From: Planctomycetaceae bacterium | GTDB taxonomy: Bacteria > Planctomycetota > Planctomycetia > Planctomycetales > Planctomycetaceae | DNA length: 7,844 nt | Reading direction: 5' to 3' | Assembly (NCBI GenBank): GCA_020426065.1 | Contig: JAGQQT010000176.1 | Span: forward strand, 1-7,844 | In this document: one piece after another, positions 1 through 5,614 of the stretch | Numbering within the stretch: position 1 is the stretch's first letter | Layout of the letters: each line of letters opens with the position of its first letter | The notes under the pieces: generated by a model | Databases searched by the model: none | What the model saw: the letters and a program-made list of their open reading frames with translations, nothing else | Told to the model about the DNA's origin: nothing | Translations under genes and position numbers: made by a program

Positions 1-1030
1 TCAATTCCGGCAGCTTGCTCAAGACATCAAGCAGCATGACGGCCAGGCAATCAACTCCACTCACGTTGGCACCGTAGCGAGTGGCAACCGCATCGAGCCA
101 GCCGCAGCGGCGGGGACGTCCGGTGACGGTTCCGTATTCGTTCCCTTCATCCCGGATGTGCTGGCCAATTTCGTTGTGCAGTTCAGTCGGGCAGGGGCCA
201 CCACCCACGCGGGTTGTGTAGGCTTTCACAATCCCGATCATGCGTGAGATGTAACGTTCAGGCACACCCGATCCGGAATGGATTCCAGCGCCGGAAGCAT
301 TGGAGGAAGTCACAAACGGGAATGTGCCATGATCGATATCGAGCAGGCTTCCCTGGGCTCCTTCGAACAACAAGCGACGGCCCGCTTTAATCTGTCGATG
401 TAGAAACGCGGTGGTATCGGTGATGTTCTCCTGAAAATGCTTGCCATGCTCCACATACTGCTCGGTCAACTCGGCAGCGGAAAACGGTTTGTGTTCCGGA
501 TCAAGCGCGGACAGCAGCTGATTCTTGAAGGCAACAATTTCTTCCAGCTTTTTGGCCAGTACGGTGGGACGCAGCAGATCCCCCATCCGAATGGCGTGAC
601 TGCGGCCCGCTTTCTCACGATAGCAGAATCCGATGCCCCGCATCGTTGTGCCAATCGCGTCAGCGCCGCGCAGTTTTTCGTAGATGGCTTCTTCAGCCAT
701 GTGGTAAGGGAAAATCACGTGAGCCCGGTCGCTGATGAGCAGGTCTTTACCGATGCTCACTCCCTGGCTGGTCACGCCGGAGATTTCTTTGATCAGGGCT
801 TCGGGGTTAATCACAACTCCGTTGGCGATGACGGAAGTGACCCCTGGGCGAAGCACGCCTGCCGGCAGCAGCGAGAGCTTGAAGGTCTTGCCGTCGAACT
901 TCACGGTATGCCCGGCATTGTTTCCTCCCAGATACCGCACCACGATTTCGTGCTGATCTGTCAGAAGATCGACAATCTTGCCCTTGGCTTCATCTCCCCA
1001 CTGCAATCCGATTACCGCTGTTGCCGACAC
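1..1030 (-). CDS. purA: Adenylosuccinate synthetase, 3' end cut off by the window
   Basis: Cytoplasmic enzyme that joins IMP and aspartate, using GTP, to give adenylosuccinate, the first committed step from IMP to AMP. Reading the minus strand from GTG at 1030-1028 gives 343 residues; the family is about 430 long, so roughly 85 C-terminal residues lie outside the window. Family landmarks are all visible: WGDEAKGK at residues 11-18 with the catalytic Asp13, NNAGHT at 37-42 with the catalytic His41, the [16 protein letters not shown] and TSSNASGAG blocks, [13 protein letters not shown], and [16 protein letters not shown]. With this GTG start, Asp13 and His41 fall at exactly the E. coli numbering, which decides the start; the Shine-Dalgarno match is weak. 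An in-frame ATG at 1096-1094 would add 22 residues, but they would be encoded by a hairpin and T-tract. Oddities: Ala instead of the usual Gly at residue 15, and Asn where many have His at 37. It is transcribed away from the other genes and is probably controlled in its leader. Confidence 0.98.
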   Translation of the reverse strand, partial: MSATAVIGLQWGDEAKGKIVDLLTDQHEIVVRYLGGNNAGHTVKFDGKTFKLSLLPAGVLRPGVTSVIANGVVINPEALIKEISGVTSQGVSIGKDLLISDRAHVIFPYHMAEEAIYEKLRGADAIGTTMRGIGFCYREKAGRSHAIRMGDLLRPTVLAKKLEEIVAFKNQLLSALDPEHKPFSAAELTEQYVEHGKHFQENITDTTAFLHRQIKAGRRLLFEGAQGSLLDIDHGTFPFVTSSNASGAGIHSGSGVPERYISRMIGIVKAYTTRVGGGPCPTELHNEIGQHIRDEGNEYGTVTGRPRRCGWLDAVATRYGANVSGVDCLAVMLLDVLSKLPEL

Positions 1031-1057
1031 AAAACCAATCCCAACTCTGAAGACAGC

Positions 1058-1104
1058 AAAAAATAAAAAACGTCGGCTGACACTCCAAGTGTCCATTCCG
1101 ACGT
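1058..1104 (-). terminator. Intrinsic terminator-like hairpin in the purA leader (possible attenuator)
   Basis: Read on the minus strand, ACGTCGG (1104-1098) pairs with CCGACGT (1076-1070). Inside it GACACT (1093-1088) pairs with AGTGTC (1084-1079), closing a 3-nt TGG loop, with a small asymmetric internal loop (AATG against AG) between. The stem is followed at once by T6-A-T6 (1070-1058, sharing one T with the stem). This is the classic shape of a Rho-independent terminator for minus-strand transcripts. It ends 27 nt before the purA GTG. The nearest upstream minus-strand gene ends at 1606, some 500 bp away beyond a plus-strand gene, so this is unlikely to be that gene's own terminator. Attenuation of purA is the simplest reading, but not proven. 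Confidence 0.7.
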
Positions 1105-1109
1105 CCGAC

Positions 1110-1138
1110 ACAATAGGATAACGGTCTGAGGGGGCCAA
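1110..1138 (-). promoter_or_regulatory. Candidate purA promoter
   Basis: On the minus strand, TTGGCC (1138-1133) and TATTGT (1115-1110) are separated by 17 nt; each matches the sigma-70 consensus at 4 of 6 positions. The predicted start site near 1103 would place the terminator-like hairpin at the very 5' end of the purA mRNA. This is by eye only, and a weak match of this kind can occur by chance. Confidence 0.3.
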
Positions 1139-1235
1139 CTCCAGCGAAGATCCCTTTCCTTCCGGTCCAAACGGGAATCAGTGCTGAATTTCGACTGATA
1201 AGATTCTGCTGACCCGAAAATGCTGAAACAGGGGC

Positions 1236-1263
1236 TATTCACTCAGGGGTATGGTCATATAAT
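1236..1263 (+). promoter_or_regulatory. Candidate promoter with a perfect TATAAT box
   Basis: TATAAT at 1258-1263 is a perfect -10 box on the plus strand. Upstream at 16-nt spacing is TATTCA (1236-1241), only 3 of 6 with the -35 consensus. The predicted start near 1270 would give the small membrane protein gene at 1367 a leader of about 97 nt. No better plus-strand promoter is obvious before that gene. Confidence 0.35.
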
Positions 1264-1276
1264 CAGGTGAATGGCC

Positions 1277-1296
1277 CGATTTTCAGTGGAAAATCG
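1277..1296. repeat. Perfect 8-bp inverted repeat
   Basis: CGATTTTC (1277-1284) and GAAAATCG (1289-1296) are exact inverted copies around a 4-nt AGTG spacer. The element sits just downstream of the TATAAT box, in the gap between the divergent purA and small membrane protein genes. It could be an operator or a 5'-leader hairpin. No T-tract follows on either strand, so it is not an intrinsic terminator. Confidence 0.45.
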
Positions 1297-1366
1297 CGAT
1301 TGACCTCAGCAACCACCTAATTAAGAGGAAGTACGCTGAATTGCATTCAGGTGAGGATTCAGAGAG

Positions 1367-1588
1367 ATGAGTGAAGGCCCCGGATCAACTGCCAATGTGA
1401 TTGCCGCTCTGGCAAGTTTCATTTACCCCGGACTGGGTCAACTGGCCCAGGGGAGGCTGCTGACAGCTTTGATTCACTTTGTGCTTGGATCTCTGCTGTG
1501 GCTGATCTGGATGGGATGGATCATGCACATCTGGTCATGCATCAGTGCCGCCAGATATCGCTCCTACGCCCCTCCTCAGGTTTACTGA
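1367..1588 (+). CDS. Small membrane protein with PGLGQ motif (TM2-like)
   Basis: A 73-residue protein with two hydrophobic stretches, about residues 10-21 and 31-56, separated by a PGLGQLAQGR turn (21-30). The second is rich in Trp and Leu and long enough for one membrane span. The pattern of a short hydrophobic segment, 'PGLGQ-x(2)-GR', then a membrane helix resembles small TM2-like or 'PGLGQ' membrane proteins seen in many bacteria, whose function is generally unknown. Start ATG 1367 has GGTGAGG at 1350-1356, 10 nt upstream, a slightly distant but plausible ribosome site. The tail (RYRSYAPPQVY) is polar and basic, suggesting a cytoplasmic C-terminus. It converges on the beta-propeller gene with only 17 bp between stop codons and no clear terminator. 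Existence as a gene is likely; its role is not known. Confidence 0.8.
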   Translation: MSEGPGSTANVIAALASFIYPGLGQLAQGRLLTALIHFVLGSLLWLIWMGWIMHIWSCISAARYRSYAPPQVY

Positions 1589-1605
1589 ACAGATTCGGCA
1601 TTCAC

Positions 1606-1668
1606 TCAGTTGTTGCCCGGCACAGTGTTAGTATTGCCCGGGACAGCGTTGTTATTGCCAGGGATTGT
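1606..1668 (-). repeat. Three tandem 21-nt units encoding a C-terminal heptapeptide repeat
   Basis: The final codons of the propeller gene form three 21-nt units (1668-1648, 1647-1627, 1626-1606; the last ends in the stop codon). They encode TIPGNNN, AVPGNTN and TVPGNN-stop, with a degenerate ATPG just before. Codons differ between units at several places, so the repeat is not brand new. The array is coding, in frame and at the extreme C-terminus. Confidence 0.85.
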
Positions 1669-2976
1669 GCCCGGTGTTGCATTCAGATCGGTCGTGTCTC
1701 CTGGTACTGAAGCAGCGTCTGCAGGCTCTACTGGTTCTGAAGCGGGATCATACAGCAGTGGGCTGATGGGACGTCGCTCAGGGAATTTGTAGTACGCTGG
1801 GAACCGGCTGTCCTGCTGGCGGATCATGACCACCAGTCCGCTTTCCTGGCAGAGGAACAGGCGATCGGTCCGCTCATTTTGAGTGGCTACCGTGTAGGAA
1901 TTTGCCGGAATGATTCCGATCACATCGCCGTGATCTTTTTCCAGAATGAGAATGTTATCAATCTGATCGGTCACAAACAGGTAATCCTGAGTTGCTGCCC
2001 GGAAATCAACAGCGCGTGACTGGGGGCCTTCCCAGATCTGGAAGCCGTTGTAGGCATCAATTGCGTTCATTCCGCCCGATTCTGGCAGTACGTAAACAAC
2101 ATCCGTATTCACGCCGCGAACATGTCCTTCAATCACATAAGGAGCCTTGCGGATGGGGAGTCCGGACAGAAATGACCAGCGGACCTGTCCATTTTTGGCG
2201 TTCAGGCAATAGAAGTTGAAATCCTCAGAAGCCAGGAAGAGATATTCCTTGTGGATGACCAGCGGAGCGGAGATCGGGGCATCCGTTTCGAACTGATACA
2301 ACAGTTTGCGGGTATTGGCTCCGACTGTGTAGAGCGACCGGTCCAAACTGGCAAAGCTGACAGAGCGACCGTGGCTGATGGGGGGTGAGGTCACCTTCTG
2401 ACCAGCTTTGTATCGCCAGACGCGTGTCGCCAGCGAATAATCCGGCAGCAGGCGTTCCTGATACAGGTCACCGATTTTTTTCAGATCGAAAGCATAAACA
2501 CTTCCATCCAGGGTCCCGACATAAATCTGATGATCATCAGCGGTTGGGCCCGTCGAAGGCATGGCCGGCAGCGTGACCTGCCAGTGCATCCCACCCGTTT
2601 CCCGGTCCAGAGAGTAGAGGGTCAAACCAGACACAATCAGGACGTAACGATCATTGAATACAGGTGGGAAGGTAGCCTGATCCCCTCGACCAATCCGATT
2701 GACCCACAATTTCTGGCCGGTCTCAGCATCAAACATGTTGACCATACCGGTGGTGGTCACGGTCACGATGGCCCGTTCATCGATTGCGAACTGGGAAATC
2801 TTGTCCCGACTGGTATCCATTGTGGCCTGGCTGACCCAGCCCACTTCCAGTCCGTAACGGTTCAGCAGCCGATCGCTGGGGATCGGGTTATCTCCGGGCC
2901 TTTGTGCGAAAGCGGTGGTAACCCAGCCGGTCAGAACCAGCGTCAGTCCGGTGAAAACCGTTATCATCCGCACCAT
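1606..2976 (-). CDS. Secreted PQQ-like beta-propeller repeat protein
   Basis: About 456 residues. An N-terminal signal peptide (basic start, hydrophobic core, WVTTAFA-Q cleavage site) predicts export to the periplasm or cell surface. Repeated strands of the PQQ/BamB type follow; blade motifs include VNMFDAETGQKLW, LYSLDRETGGMHW, GSVYAFDL, YCLNAKNGQVRW, MNAIDAYNGFQIW and ILILEKDHGDV, consistent with a seven- or eight-bladed propeller over about residues 50-395. The last 60 residues are low-complexity, rich in Pro, Gly and Asn. Starts: an ATG at 2982 has GGAG only 1 nt away, whereas the in-frame ATG at 2976 has GGAG (2987-2984) 7 nt upstream, so 2976 is preferred. Such propellers are common in planctomycetes and usually serve as protein-binding scaffolds. 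BamB is a relative in fold, but nothing here shows an outer-membrane assembly role, and no cofactor residues can be assigned. The specific function is unknown. Confidence 0.93.
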   Translation of the reverse strand: MVRMITVFTGLTLVLTGWVTTAFAQRPGDNPIPSDRLLNRYGLEVGWVSQATMDTSRDKISQFAIDERAIVTVTTTGMVNMFDAETGQKLWVNRIGRGDQATFPPVFNDRYVLIVSGLTLYSLDRETGGMHWQVTLPAMPSTGPTADDHQIYVGTLDGSVYAFDLKKIGDLYQERLLPDYSLATRVWRYKAGQKVTSPPISHGRSVSFASLDRSLYTVGANTRKLLYQFETDAPISAPLVIHKEYLFLASEDFNFYCLNAKNGQVRWSFLSGLPIRKAPYVIEGHVRGVNTDVVYVLPESGGMNAIDAYNGFQIWEGPQSRAVDFRAATQDYLFVTDQIDNILILEKDHGDVIGIIPANSYTVATQNERTDRLFLCQESGLVVMIRQQDSRFPAYYKFPERRPISPLLYDPASEPVEPADAASVPGDTTDLNATPGTIPGNNNAVPGNTNTVPGNN

Positions 2977-3265
2977 CGTCATACTCCAAACAGAATTGCA
3001 GCCGTTATGTGAGAGAAAAGATCATCTGGAAATGATCGAAATCTATTAATGCAAAGCACTTTAATCACCATCGTCGCTCAGTCAGTCTAACCTCACCGAA
3101 ACACTGGATTCCAGCTTTTGTTCAACGGAATTGGACTGGTTCATGCATTTTTCCCGACACAACAAGTTTATCCGGACATCTGGTGATCAAATTTGAAGTG
3201 AAGACCTGTTCTTTCCCGGAAACTTTGCAGGTTAAGTCGAATGTGCTGTCCTGACCGAAATATTG

Positions 3266-3293
3266 TTGTTTCCGATCCGTCTGACTGCATAAT
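3266..3293 (+). promoter_or_regulatory. Candidate promoter for the HEAT-repeat gene
   Basis: TTGTTT (3266-3271) and CATAAT (3288-3293) are 16 nt apart; the -10 matches 5 of 6 and the -35 3 of 6. The predicted start near 3300 would leave a leader of about 68 nt containing both palindromes before the gene at 3368. Confidence 0.35.
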
Positions 3294-3345
3294 AGTGAGA
3301 TGCGTTTCGGGAATATTGTGCCGAGACTAAATATGGGCCTTCGTC

Positions 3346-3366
3346 GAGAATTCTCCCTTCGCGAAG
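3346..3366. repeat. Two adjacent 10-bp palindromes directly before a start codon
   Basis: GAGAATTCTC (3346-3355) and CTTCGCGAAG (3357-3366) are both perfect palindromes, 1 bp apart; the second ends 1 nt before ATG 3368. As DNA they could bind dimeric regulators. With no loop they make poor RNA hairpins. The arrangement may also be chance. Confidence 0.5.
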
Positions 3367-3367
3367 T

Positions 3368-4651
3368 ATGAATTTGATGGTTCACTCCACCCTGTGTAAT
3401 TTGAGCAGACTGCTTTGCTGCGTGTTCGTCTGTGCGCAGGCTCACTCTGCGCATGCAGATCTGGTCAAATTGAAAAACGGCGGAGAAATTCGCGGCAAGC
3501 TGGTCACCACTGCCGCCGAACAGTCCCGCTCTGTGAGCGTGCGGACGATGTCCGGCGCGATTGTGACGGTTTCCACACTGGATGTGGAATTCCAGGCTAA
3601 ACGTCCGCTGACGTTTGAAGAATACGAACTCCGCGCCCGGCTTGTTCCCGAGACAATTGAAGATCATTGGGAATTGTCCGAATGGTGTCGGGAAAATCAT
3701 CTCAGCCGACAACGGGAAGCTCATCTGGAGCAAATGATTGTTCTGGACCCTGAACATGAAATCGCTCATCGGGCACTGGGACACATTCAGCGGGATGGTG
3801 TCTGGACAACTCTGGATGATCACATGACCCGCCAGGGTTATGTCAAATATCGTGGACGATACATCACCCCCGAAGAGAAACAGCTGCTTGAACAGTCGCG
3901 GGAAGAACGGGACCAGCAACGGAACTGGCTGGCTCAGGTCAATCTGTGGACAGACTGGCTGGAAGGTCGGCGGGATGATCAACGTCAGCAGGCTTTGCAG
4001 CACTTTAAGGAAATCAACGATCCCTCCGCCATACCCGCCCTGCAGCGTTATCTGGCGGAGCGTCCGGAAAGGAACTACCGGGAATTGTTTCTTGAGGTTG
4101 TGGGAAGTATTCGCGGTCAGGCTGCCACTGCGGCTCTGGTAAAAATGGCTGTCTATGACGGAGACTCAGGGATCCGTCACAAGGCACTCACTTCCATCGG
4201 ACCAGGGCAATCCGATTATGCGGTTGCCGAGTTCATCAACCATCTGCATGCAGATGAAAATATTGTCGTCCGGCGTGCAGCCTCTGGGCTCAAGGAGCTT
4301 GGAGGACAGAAAGCGATTCCCCAGTTGATCGAAGCTCTGGTTACCAATCATGCATACCGGGTGCAGGTTCCCAATCCGACAGTGGGGGTTTCCCTGGGGA
4401 CTTCTGGGCTGGCCAATTCCTCCTCCTCAATTCCGGTTCTTCCTCCCGACCTGCAGGCAGGTGTGATGACCGGAATGATTCCGCCTGAAAATATCCACCT
4501 CCCCCGCTCGAACCGATCGTTCCACTGGCAGACCGTGAGAATTGATCAGAAAAACCCCGAAGTGCTTGAGGCCTTGCGGGAACTGACGGATGCGGATTTC
4601 GGATTCGATGAGCGGACCTGGCGTCTCTGGTGGCTTTCCCAGAACTCCTGA
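3368..4651 (+). CDS. Secreted protein with N-terminal beta domain and HEAT-like repeats
   Basis: 427 residues, function unknown. Residues 1-30 look like a signal peptide (hydrophobic, Cys-rich core, cleavage after AHSAHA), so it is probably exported. Residues 31-80 (DLVKLKNGGEIRGKLV..., then VSVRTMSGAIVTV) look like a small Sm/SH3-like beta barrel. Residues 95-175 are helical and contain WTTLDDHMTRQGYVKYRG then RYITPEE, a 'G-Y/W-V-x(4)-G-x-(Y/W)-(I/V)-T-x-E-E' pattern I associate with planctomycete proteins. Residues 200-330 form HEAT-like helical pairs (DPSAIPALQRYL, QAATAALVKMAV, SGIRHKALTSIG, NIVVRRAASGLKELGGQKAIPQL). A Ser/Pro-rich stretch (340-380) may be a loop, and the end is Trp-rich (TWRLWWL). 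No catalytic motif was seen, so a scaffold or protein-binding role is inferred. An alternative start is ATG 3377, which has a weak GAAG 10 nt upstream; ATG 3368 has no usable ribosome site, so the start is uncertain by 3 codons. Confidence 0.9.
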   Translation: MNLMVHSTLCNLSRLLCCVFVCAQAHSAHADLVKLKNGGEIRGKLVTTAAEQSRSVSVRTMSGAIVTVSTLDVEFQAKRPLTFEEYELRARLVPETIEDHWELSEWCRENHLSRQREAHLEQMIVLDPEHEIAHRALGHIQRDGVWTTLDDHMTRQGYVKYRGRYITPEEKQLLEQSREERDQQRNWLAQVNLWTDWLEGRRDDQRQQALQHFKEINDPSAIPALQRYLAERPERNYRELFLEVVGSIRGQAATAALVKMAVYDGDSGIRHKALTSIGPGQSDYAVAEFINHLHADENIVVRRAASGLKELGGQKAIPQLIEALVTNHAYRVQVPNPTVGVSLGTSGLANSSSSIPVLPPDLQAGVMTGMIPPENIHLPRSNRSFHWQTVRIDQKNPEVLEALRELTDADFGFDERTWRLWWLSQNS

Positions 4652-4681
4652 TACTTTCTTCCGCTGATCCTTGCACGCCTT

Positions 4682-4702
4682 GCTGCAAAGTTGATTTGCA
4701 GC
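4682..4702 (+). terminator. Candidate hairpin terminator after the HEAT-repeat gene (no T-tract)
   Basis: GCTGCAAA (4682-4689) pairs perfectly with TTTGCAGC (4695-4702) around a 5-nt GTTGA loop, 30 nt after the stop codon. No run of T follows on either strand, so it is not a standard intrinsic terminator. It may act as an RNA end-stabilising hairpin or work with Rho. Confidence 0.4.
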
Positions 4703-4729
4703 CCGCTCTGGACATCGTCATATTGCCTT

Positions 4730-4755
4730 GAGGAAGTCAGTTACTGACAGTCCTC
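4730..4755 (+). other. Hairpin in the region upstream of rdgB
   Basis: GAGGA (4730-4734) pairs with TCCTC (4751-4755), and GTCAG (4736-4740) pairs with CTGAC (4744-4748), with a TTA loop and a small 1/2-nt internal bulge. It lies 38 nt before the rdgB start. If transcribed it would form a stable leader hairpin; whether a promoter lies before it is not clear. Confidence 0.4.
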
Positions 4756-4793
4756 CCTGCTCAAAACAAAGACTGCTGTGGAAAGGCGTTCCG

Positions 4794-5402
4794 TTGAAAA
4801 CAATCGTGCTGGCGAGCAGAAATGCCAAAAAAGCTGCGGAAATTGAAGGCTTGCTGAAGCATCTTCAGGTGCAGGTTCGTCCGGTCAGTGAGTTCCCTGC
4901 GGCAACCGAAGTTGAGGAAGACGGGAAGACCTTTGGAGAAAATGCAGCCAAGAAAGCGGTTCAGGTCGCACGTGAAACCGGTTTATGGGCTATTGGGGAA
5001 GACAGTGGTTTATGTGTGGATGCGTTGCAGGGGGCGCCAGGGATTTACTCCGCTCGATTCAGCGGCCCAGAGGCGACTGACCAGTCCAATAACGCCCTGC
5101 TGATTGAAAAACTGACCGGAGTCCCGGATCCGAAACGGACTGCCCATTATGTCTGTCACGTGACGCTGGCCGATCCTCAGGGCAACATTCTGATTGATGC
5201 AGAGCGGACTTGCGGAGGACGAATTGTCGCCGAAGGACGTGGGCAGAACGGTTTTGGCTATGACCCTCATTTTCTGATACCGGAATACGGCCGGACATTT
5301 GGGGAATTGCCTCCGATTGTCAAGAAATGTCTCAGTCATCGCGCCCGGGCGATGTCGGAGTTTGCCGAGAAACTGGAGCGGTTGCTGGGCTCGCAGAATT
5401 GA
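4794..5402 (+). CDS. rdgB: XTP/dITP diphosphatase (HAM1/RdgB family)
   Basis: Cytoplasmic housekeeping enzyme that hydrolyses ITP, dITP and XTP to the monophosphate and pyrophosphate, keeping deaminated purines out of DNA and RNA. The 202 residues match the family length of about 200. Visible motifs: VLASRNAKK at 5-13 (substrate-binding S-x-N-x-K loop), TFGENAAKKA at 47-56, GEDSGLCVDAL at 68-78 with the catalytic/metal Asp70, GIYSARFSG at 83-91, FGYDP at 154-158 and SHRARA at 181-186. The start is TTG 4794: GAAAGG (4781-4786) lies 7 nt before it, and family homology begins right there. A longer TTG start at 4728 adds 22 residues with no family counterpart and runs through a hairpin. It sits 142 bp after the HEAT-repeat gene and 157 bp before the phosphatase start, so coupling to either is loose. 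Confidence 0.97.
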   Translation: MKTIVLASRNAKKAAEIEGLLKHLQVQVRPVSEFPAATEVEEDGKTFGENAAKKAVQVARETGLWAIGEDSGLCVDALQGAPGIYSARFSGPEATDQSNNALLIEKLTGVPDPKRTAHYVCHVTLADPQGNILIDAERTCGGRIVAEGRGQNGFGYDPHFLIPEYGRTFGELPPIVKKCLSHRARAMSEFAEKLERLLGSQN

Positions 5403-5423
5403 AAATGAACCCGTCTGTGCAAT

Positions 5424-5453
5424 TTGCAAAGCTCATCAGCCCGCGGTTACAAT
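5424..5453 (+). promoter_or_regulatory. Candidate promoter of the SpoIIE-type phosphatase gene
   Basis: TTGCAA (5424-5429) and TACAAT (5448-5453) are 18 nt apart, matching sigma-70 at 4 of 6 and 5 of 6. The predicted start near 5460 lies just after the rdgB stop and about 100 nt before the GTG at 5560. The position supports an independent transcript for the phosphatase, and argues against upstream starts such as ATG 5452, which overlaps the -10 box. Confidence 0.5.
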
Positions 5454-5497
5454 GTGGCTGAGACTTTGCCGGTTTTGCGTCAACCTGAGGAACGTTG

Positions 5498-5614
5498 ATG
5501 CTGACCACTTTCAATTCTTCCTGCGGGCAGTTCTGTCTTCACAGATTTCAGGTGATTTCGTGCCGTATTTACGTGTCGTACAAGGGGGACGTCCAGGCGA
5601 ACTGCACGATCTGA
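5498..5614 (+). CDS. Possible 38-codon upstream ORF overlapping the phosphatase start
   Basis: ATG 5498 is preceded by GAGGA (5487-5491) at 6-nt spacing, the strongest-looking ribosome site in this leader, and opens a 38-codon frame ending at TGA 5612-5614. It is in a different frame from the phosphatase and overlaps its first 55 nt, covering the GTG start at 5560. The peptide (starts MLTTFNSSCGQ, contains four Cys) resembles nothing I know. It could be a leader ORF that adjusts phosphatase translation, or just chance; most of its sequence is constrained by the other frame only after 5560. Confidence 0.3.
   Translation: MLTTFNSSCGQFCLHRFQVISCRIYVSYKGDVQANCTI

Larger units (their letters stand above)
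2983..3367. other. Divergent intergenic spacer, no gene seen
   Basis: This 385-bp gap lies between the divergent propeller and HEAT-repeat genes and must hold both promoters. Open frames here are short or are antisense shadows of the HEAT-repeat gene. A 6-bp inverted repeat, GATCAT (3020-3025) and ATGATC (3032-3037), lies about 40 nt before the propeller gene start. Two adjacent palindromes lie just before the HEAT-repeat gene start, listed separately. No tRNA or other recognised RNA was found by eye. Confidence 0.6.

Noticed and set aside
437..1066. 209-codon plus-strand open frame
   Set aside because: It lies wholly opposite the unmistakable purA coding sequence, so it is a shadow.
1028..1096. 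Longer purA start at ATG 1094-1096
   Set aside because: The 22 extra codons are the terminator hairpin and T-tract, and the GTG at 1030 places Asp13 and His41 at the E. coli numbering.
1012..1242. 76-codon minus-strand frame through the purA leader
   Set aside because: It runs through the hairpin and T-tract, overlaps the purA start in another frame, begins at a GTG with no Shine-Dalgarno, and shows no domain.
2530..3012. 160-codon plus-strand frame
   Set aside because: It is antisense to the beta-propeller gene and has no domain features.
3122..4003. 293-codon open frame on the minus strand
   Set aside because: It is antisense to the HEAT-repeat gene, has no recognisable domain or ribosome site, and its length follows from the codon bias of the plus-strand gene.
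4728..4793. 22-codon N-terminal extension of rdgB from TTG 4728
   Set aside because: Family homology starts at TTG 4794, which has its own GAAAGG site; the extension covers a leader hairpin.
5424..5430. TTTGCAAA palindrome before the phosphatase gene as an operator
   Set aside because: It is a short AT-rich 8-mer overlapping the likely -35 box; too short to separate from chance.
5299..5559. Upstream starts for the phosphatase (ATG 5299, ATG 5452)
   Set aside because: The first lies inside rdgB in another frame, the second overlaps the -10 box and lacks a ribosome site, and the FHA domain begins right at GTG 5560.
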